Below are positions 58,263 to 64,000 of a stretch of 64,000 nt of DNA, piece after piece; within the stretch, counting starts at the first letter, position 1, and each line of letters starts with the position of its first letter. This DNA is from Euphorbia lathyris (lineage: Eukaryota > Streptophyta > Magnoliopsida > Malpighiales > Euphorbiaceae). The stretch lies in the NCBI RefSeq assembly GCF_963576675.1, contig NC_088917.1, positions 30,968,501-31,032,500 on the forward strand, written 5' to 3'. The position numbers and the translations under genes were made by a program. The notes below the pieces were generated by a model. It saw only the letters and a program-made list of their open reading frames with translations. It made no database searches and was not told where the DNA came from.

Positions 58263-58712
58263 TGTTGGTCCCTGATAATTAGTTCCAAGGGGGGATTAGG
58301 AACTAATATAACTTTTTCTCGTTTTAATTAAGCTGATGGAAGTAATTTTGAAAGTTTAATAACTCTGCTTTTGGTCAGCTTGGTCAGAAATGTTTGAAGA
58401 CAGCTTTAGTCAGATGTTGACTAAAGTTGTTTTCTTGTGAGTTAAGAATTTACACTCTTGGAGGTCAGCTTCTAACTCAGCACCACTTATTTACTCAAGG
58501 TCAGCTTAGGCAATTTATATGCTGAGTAAATTTAGCAAACAACACATACAATATAAGAGAGAGTTTAGAGATTACTCAGTACCACTTATCCTGGTTCGGC
58601 CTCTCTGCCTACGTCTAGTCCCCAGAGTCCTCCGGGCTTTTTGAATCCAATACTGAGCTCTTTAACGGTAGAGCACAAACCAATTACAAGGCAGTTGAAT
58701 ATGCAAGAGTAC
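58263..58712 (-). repeat. 5' LTR of the SIRE-like element, truncated
   Basis: 450 of about 1395 bp, nearly identical to 48236-48695. It ends after GAGTACCTT where Y gag sequence begins. The TATA region and U3 are gone. Confidence 0.92.
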
Positions 58713-58830
58713 CTTGTTGGAAGGTGGAGCGATTCGATTACCGGGTTAATATGTCCTTCAACAAGGACGTGACCGATTGGTCGTGCACATTGTTGGAAGG
58801 TGGAGCGTTTCGATTACCAGGCGCGGCTTG
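58713..58830. repeat. Direct repeat in Y gag beside the deletion junction
   Basis: TTGTTGGAAGGTGGAGCG occurs at about 58713 and again about 77 bp further on, each followed by a near-identical TTCGATTACC stretch. It may reflect slippage or repair at the junction. Confidence 0.7.
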
Positions 58831-60054
58831 TGATTGCCCGAGCCCGTTTTCCCGAAATTCTTGCTCAAAGCCGGATGGGGGCCTCAACACGTTATTATTA
58901 TTGCCATATGATAAGTTTGGGTGTTGGTACCGAGGCCTCCATCCGTCGTTATTATTATTATTATTGTGGTGAGAATAGGAGTTCGGATGGGAATTATACC
59001 TTTGGTTACCTCCTATATAACTTACGTTTTCGGCATCGCCGGCGAAGGGGCTACCGATTTGGCAATTAAATGCATCATGGTCTCCACCACAGTGAGTGCA
59101 CATCAGGACCTGCACACTTTTATTGAGGCTCAATTGGGCGATCAACGAGTCAAGCTTCTTGTTCATTTCAGCTATGGAGCTTTTCGGAGCCTCTTTCTCC
59201 ACAGCGAAAGTCTGGTGTCGCGACGGGCCGGCAAGCCGATCCTCTTGCCATTGCACACTTTTCCTTACGAGCTCATGAATGAGCTCGTAGGCCTCACTAG
59301 CTGACTTCCGAAATAGATCCCCGCCTGCAGCGGAATTGACAGTCGCACGGTTAGTGGGAGTTAACCCATGGTAAAAAGTGCTTACCAAGTCGTGCTTTGG
59401 GATGTCATGGTGGGGGCAGTTTCGGAGCAACTTTCGGAACCTAGCCCAAGCTGCGTGGAGGGCCTCGCATTCCAACTGCCTGAAGGATGTCATATCGGTC
59501 CGTAACTTGACTGTTTTGGATGACGAAAAATAGTAGGAAAGGAACTCCTTTTCGAGCTCTTCCCATGACGTGATGGATCCCGCCTCCAATGAGTGCAGCC
59601 ATTCCAATGCCTGTCCTGTCAATGAAAAAGGAAACAATTTCAGTCTCACAGCCTCAACGGGAACACCATTTTGCCGAGAGGTATCGGCACACATAAGAAA
59701 TTTATCCAAATGTTCGTTGGGGTTCTCATGGAGTTCCCCTCCGAATTGACCACATTATTGAATCAATTGGATCATTCCGGTCTTGATCTCGTATGTATTG
59801 GCCGGGATCGTGGGGGCAACAATGCCGTTACGATTTTGGGGACGATGCGGCGCAAGGATCTCCATCATCAAACGCATATCATTGCCCCCGCGGATGTTGT
59901 TCACGTGTGGCCTTTGGCTTCTGTCGGGTTGGTTGACCTCGGCGTTGGGGTTTGCCATTTTCTCTTTTCGAATCCTACAAAGAGTACGTTCAATTTCAAG
60001 ATCAATAGGAATAAGAGAATCACTTTTAGATCGGGTGTGCATAAAGTAAAACAA
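58738..60054 (-). pseudogene. Gag of Gypsy element Y
   Basis: The frame starts at the ATG at 60054 (MFYFMHTRSK) or one a few codons downstream, and is broken once by a TAA near 59756 (QLIQ-stop-CGQFGG). It resumes through the capsid region (LRLFPFSLTGQALEWL, STFYHGLTPTNRATV). Near residue 204 of the part from 59709 is a zinc-knuckle-like CTHCGGDHDAFNC with a three-residue gap before His. It ends at 58738 beside the Copia junction, and no protease follows. Related to, but clearly different from, the Athila Gag in the array. Confidence 0.88.
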
Positions 60055-60176
60055 GTATAAAAGATTATCAACAAGAAAGAATAATGTTAGTCAAAATATA
60101 TATAAACAATTTATACAAAAAGAATGCTTAAACTAACAATGAAACGTTTTTGTCTAATATTGTAGGAGATTATAAA

Positions 60177-60194
60177 TCCCCGGCAACGGCGCCA
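60177..60194 (-). promoter_or_regulatory. Primer-binding site of element Y, tRNA-Asp type
   Basis: Minus-strand TGGCGCCGTTGCCGGGGA, six bases from the LTR end at 60201. Confidence 0.88.
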
Positions 60195-61008
60195 AAAACT
60201 TGATAGCATGCGCGCCTAGGTAGAGTTTTCTTACGACGATTAAATGTGTATTGCGGTGAATGTGCTATTATCTATGGATGTGATCTTTTAAATGTTCTTA
60301 ACTCTACTAGATGCTACGGCTACTTAGGGGCAAGTGTACCCCGTCGTATCAAGTAATAATCCGGTTAAGACCGGGTATCGAATCCACGGGATTTATAATT
60401 ACAAGTATTAGACGACTCGGTTTCGTATGTTATTTAAGCGGCAATTACTTTGGGGTGAAGCAAGATACAACTACACACTATCCTAACTATTGGCGACTCG
60501 GATTTGTGTAGCTAAAACTCTATGAAGTGGGATGAATATTGATAAGTTATAACCACGATAATTAATGACTCTAAATGTATACGGATAATAATTTACTCTT
60601 GCAAAGACGACTAAGTATAGTAGGACCGATCCGTGAAGCACTTAGACTACGTAATTCCTAGTCAAGGCGTGTCTAATGTGGGGGAATTAGAAACTAGGGC
60701 TCGTAAGTTCCGTGGCTTGTCAATTCCTACGGTTTTCGGTTTGTCACTTCCGGTAGGGCAACACCTATATAACTCCCTAAAGATAACCCGAATGGCGTCG
60801 GAAATCGCGTTCTCCTACACAATAGTCAATTATCAATATCAAAACAAGTAGCAAATACTAACACATAAAGGGAAATAGAGATTATAAATCATGAAATTAT
60901 AAATATGAAATGTATATAAATGGGATACAACCAAGCCTAGTACGTAGGAAGAGTACAAGCTAATTAGCACGAAAAAGGGGAGAATCCGCCCTTGAAACTA
61001 GCTAACCG

Positions 61009-63076
61009 TGTTAGGGTTTAGTGTCCTATAGTCAATTGTTGCAGGATACAAACTTAATGTAAATGAATTGTTCTTTATATCATTTGTTTTAATGAGATAT
61101 ATGTTTTATAACTATATAAAGGCAATCCCTTTTAAGCACTAAATAAAGTCTAATAAAAGGAAATCCGTAAGTTTGTTTAAAGTGATTATAAAGTGTTCAT
61201 ACAAGCATGAAGTGAGACAAAACTTTATAATAAACTAATAAACTTAAAACCACCCCAAGTCAAGTGATATGTTTAGGATTGATATATCACTGTTGAGACT
61301 TGTATGTAACAATGTCTTCTGTCCGACAGAAAGCTGATCTCACAAGCTTCATATATATAGATATCTGGACAGTTACATAGATCCGATGAAACGTCGTTCA
61401 TTAGGATTGGGGATCCGACTTGAGATAACAGGATGGGTAGATTCATCCTTGTCACCTGTTCATCTCATTGGTATTAATAGGTATAACTAATCCTCAGACT
61501 CAAAGGAATGTTAATTGGTCATCCTGAATTACTGAATGTGAGACTTTGATCATGTGGTCCCACGATTCTTAACAGAGATGACTCTGGGGTGTGAACTGCA
61601 AAGGTTGGGTGTCACAGGAGGTAATGTCAGGGTAGTTATCCATTGGATTGAGCATTTATCACTCCCGATTAATGGGAGATACATCCAAGGATCGCTTGTG
61701 GAAGACTCGACTCTAAATCCTTGCAAGGTGGTAGCTTAAGAGTAGAAATACAGATTTCACTTAACCTATCTATTTGAGTTGACTCGGCCTGTACAAGTAA
61801 AACGAACATCTCGCTATATGTGACTTGACATCACCCATAGTCATAAGATTCAGTTCAAGGATATAGTTGATAAAGGATCGAATTATACTGTAACTAATAC
61901 GGAAGGGTTAACGACAGAATCAACCTGTCTTCTTAACGGACTCTGGGGGAATGATTACAGACTTGCCTATAACATACTCAGTACATTATTCCGTTATGCA
62001 AGGATTAAATATAATTATTGAAGAAATTAATTTAATAGTTGCATACGACCAGAAGTAGTAAGAACCTAATGGATCACACATAAGACTTGGAACCAAAAGA
62101 GAGATGGATATGATTAATAGATGGAAGCCCTATTGAGCCCAATAAGGCCCATTTATATAGAGGGGGCCGAAATTTATATATAGTAAATAAGGAATTATTT
62201 TAATTCCATTAATCCTAATTTGATTAGGTTTGTGAATTAAATTAATTAAGAGATAATTAAGTTATGAGTTTTAATTAGATTAATATACTCCTATTATTAT
62301 CCAATTAGGTTATTTATTATTATCCTAAATGTATTTGATATATTATAAGATAATAATTAGGAATCCTATTCCGAATGGAATTCCTATTAAGTAACATATT
62401 CCTATCTAACTAGGGTTTAGATACAAGCGACTATATATACCCCCTCCCTATGAGAATTTCGATTATGCTAATCCCCTCCCCTTATTGTGATTTTCGAAAC
62501 CTACATTAAGTGAGAGAGATTGAATTCGCATCCCCTAGTTCGTGGACAAGAATTCATACGGCTTCCGTCAATTGATTAATCTCATCCATCTCCTTTTCTC
62601 TTTGATCTTGTGTTGGTTAATTAGAGGCAATCTAATTTGGTTGCATCTCATAAGGGTTGATTCTAACTTAATCTCACCGTGTTCACGAAAGAAAGAAAAA
62701 CAATCAAAAGGGAGAAATTCGTTTTTCTTCGCCTACATCAGGTCAGTTCACTATTTCGCGGATTCCCGAAGATTGAACCGTCGGATCGTCGCGATTTTTG
62801 GACAGTAGCTTCTAGACATATTCTTCCACGTTTCCACCGAAGGGATTGTCGTTCAGAGGTCTGGAAGGTCTGTTTCGGATAGTGACAGATTGGTAAACAG
62901 TTTACATCTCCTTTGAAGTTGTGGGCACTTCGTTTGCAACGGTAGATTGATCATCGAAAGGTATTTCTTCTTATCCCTCTTTATATGAAATAACGATTAA
63001 CGGATCCTATGGTTAAAAGGAAGTAGGCTAAAAATTTTATATTTCCGCTGCTATACCTTAGCCTTAATTTCCTTCA
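61009..63076 (+). mobile_element. Solo LTR of the third family, inserted in the right Y LTR
   Basis: 2068 bp, starting TGTTAGGGTTTAG and ending TTTCCTTCA, in the opposite orientation to the copy at 42528. It is flanked by the 5-bp duplication AACCG (61004-61008 and 63077-63081). It is about 205 bp longer than the other copy, mainly because of a different stretch around 62680-62940. A TATATATACC box lies near 62432. No coding sequence. Confidence 0.9.
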
Positions 63077-63304
63077 AACCGGACTCAAAGCCGTCTCCTA
63101 GGTCGTGGAGGTGGAACTCTCGAGCTTGGTGACGAATGGTGGAGCGGAACTTTGATGGAATATCGGAACAACCGAACAAGCTCTCGAGGTGGAGACTTTA
63201 GCTACAAAAACTGAATCTATACTACCACAAACAAAAAAACAAGTATAGTTTGCTCTCTAGTGTGTAAATTATTTCTTCGTGTCAAATGAAGTTCAAGAGC
63301 TTCT

Positions 63305-63312
63305 TATTTATA
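63305..63312 (-). promoter_or_regulatory. TATA box of the right Y LTR
   Basis: TATAAATA on the minus strand. This would be the active 5' promoter of Y. Confidence 0.68.
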
Positions 63313-63389
63313 GACATCAAGCAAGGGCAAGTTTATAATTTCACAAAGCATAAGTATGGAGCAACATTATTTGGTGTAGAAATCCCATG

Positions 63390-63845
63390 ATACGCCCCGC
63401 GTAAATTGGTCTACGCCCCGCGTAAATGCCCATTCCGTCAGAAATCTCCTGCATGTGGACCAATTCGTTGTCTTGTTGTCTCAAGAACGCCCTGCGTAAA
63501 GGATTGTACGCCCCACATGTTTGAGTCTCTGCAGTTTTATTGCTTGAATTGGTGCTTTTACGCCATGCGTGGATGAAGTGCGCCCCGCGTAAAAGAGTCT
63601 CTGATCTTTTTACGTTGAAGAACTGCCTTTTACGCCCCGCGTATGGAGGGTTGACTCTGGGAGACAATGCAGTCTGACTTTCAGGATTAGGCCAATTATT
63701 GCCGACATGTGTCATACGCCCCGTGTAGAGTGGCATACGCCCCGCGTATGCTGAGTCAGTTCCACATGGCTTCTGCGGATAAGGTAATCATTACTGACAC
63801 CATGTTTCACGCCCCGCGTAGAGGATTCTACGCCCCGCGTATGGA
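63390..63845. repeat. TACGCCCCGCGTA palindrome pairs, right Y LTR
   Basis: The same series as in the left LTR (63390-63425, 63487-63515, 63560-63595, 63630-63645, then 63713-63745 and 63810-63842). Several units carry C-to-T or G-to-A changes such as CCCCGTGTA and CCCCACATG, and one pair has lost a member. Confidence 0.85.
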
Positions 63846-64000
63846 GTGGATTTTTGCTCCTTCCTCGTACCTGAAATACAAAACTTGAGAGCCGAGTTAG
63901 CTTGACGTTTTTATTTCCTAAACTAATAAAAAACGAGGAAAATTAACTGAAAGTACGAGATTTATTTTTATTTCTTTATTTTATCAAAACACTTTATTTT

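Larger units (their letters stand above)
48236..58712 (-). mobile_element. SIRE/Maximus-like Ty1/Copia element nested in Y
   Basis: 3' LTR 48236-49630, then env-like ORF, pol, gag, a tRNA-Met primer site and a 5' LTR truncated after 450 bp at 58712. The Copia domain order (protease, integrase, RT, RNase H) together with an extra ORF after pol identifies a SIRE-type element. All three ORFs are open, so the insertion is fairly recent. The right end was lost in a deletion that also affects Y, so no target duplication can be checked. Confidence 0.92.
41128..64000 (-). mobile_element. Second Gypsy element (Y), Athila/Tat-like, pol-less, with nested insertions
   Basis: Bounded on the left by an LTR starting TGATAG (41128) and ending CTATCA (44820), and on the right by the same LTR starting at 60201 beside a tRNA-Asp primer site. 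It carries gag (58738-60054) and accessory ORF-C (46693-47895). No pol is present. A Copia element occupies 48236-58712, and a solo LTR lies in each LTR. The right end lies beyond the window; comparison of the LTRs suggests about 70 bp more. It inserted into the integrase region of the Copia fragment, next to CTGGC. Confidence 0.88.
60201..64000 (-). repeat. Right (5') LTR of Gypsy element Y, runs off the window
   Basis: Matches 41128-44750 apart from the solo LTR at 61009-63076, the absence of the left insertion, and the loss of about 21 bp in one palindrome pair near 63645. It carries the same TATA box and palindrome pairs. Confidence 0.9.

Noticed and set aside
58800..59304. Plus-strand frames opposite Y gag
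   Set aside because: They are shadows of the Gag frame, including the Asn-rich tract read as Ile or Tyr runs.
60311..60851. Small open frames in the Y LTR, also present at 41238-41778
   Set aside because: They sit in the transcribed noncoding part of the LTR. Both copies are preserved because the LTRs are nearly identical, not because of coding.
62542..62882. Open frames within the right solo LTR
   Set aside because: They are overlapping, short and absent from the other copy of the same LTR.

Overview
The window is plant nuclear DNA made up entirely of LTR retrotransposons and their debris. I find no host gene, tRNA, rRNA or CRISPR array. The plant assignment rests on element types known from plants: an Athila-like Ty3/Gypsy family and a second Gypsy family (both with a primer-binding site matching tRNA-Asp) and a SIRE/Maximus-like Ty1/Copia element (tRNA-Met primer site). 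The nested, partly decayed arrangement fits pericentromeric or other heterochromatin. The species cannot be named; a eudicot is likely. Every large element reads on the minus strand, so 5' LTRs lie at the higher coordinates.

Region 1 (1-38489) is a tandem array of Athila-like elements sharing LTRs, in the pattern LTR-internal-LTR-internal-LTR. LTRs start at 222, 10254, 19800 and 36973; the first two are truncated and the last two are full (1517 bp, TGTTAA...TCAACA on the minus strand). Units 1 and 2 repeat with periods of 10032 and 9546 bp. Each unit encodes one Gag-Pol frame (Gag, aspartic protease, RT, RNase H, integrase; integrase is missing in unit 4). In units 1-3 two further ORFs follow pol, in the position often called env-like: ORF-A (306-309 aa) and ORF-B (about 400 aa). 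These two are paralogues. All Gag-Pol copies carry stops, frameshifts or deletions. Between units 3 and 4 (31547-33286) lies a scrambled island with an ORF-B fragment and a gag fragment on the opposite strand.

Region 2 (38490-41127) holds a scrap resembling the LTR end of the second Gypsy family, then a SIRE-like Copia pol fragment cut off inside the integrase core.

Region 3 (41128-64000, continuing outside) is the second Gypsy element, called Y here. Its left LTR (41128-44820) and right LTR (60201 to beyond the window) each contain a solo LTR of the same third family, in opposite orientations and each with a 5-bp target duplication. Y keeps gag and one accessory gene (ORF-C) but has no pol. 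Inside Y sits a SIRE-like Copia element (48236-58712) with open gag, pol and a 945-aa env-like ORF; its 5' LTR is cut short.

Two themes connect the elements. First, ORF-A, ORF-B, ORF-C and the N-terminal part of the SIRE env-like protein appear to share one accessory domain, so it spans Gypsy and Copia elements. Second, each Gypsy family carries its own short palindromes, CTGAGATT-type in Athila and TACGCCCCGCGTA-type in Y. They sit just upstream of the LTR TATA box and again around the accessory ORFs. An accessory protein that recognises its own element's palindromes would explain this layout. That is an inference, not something the sequence proves.
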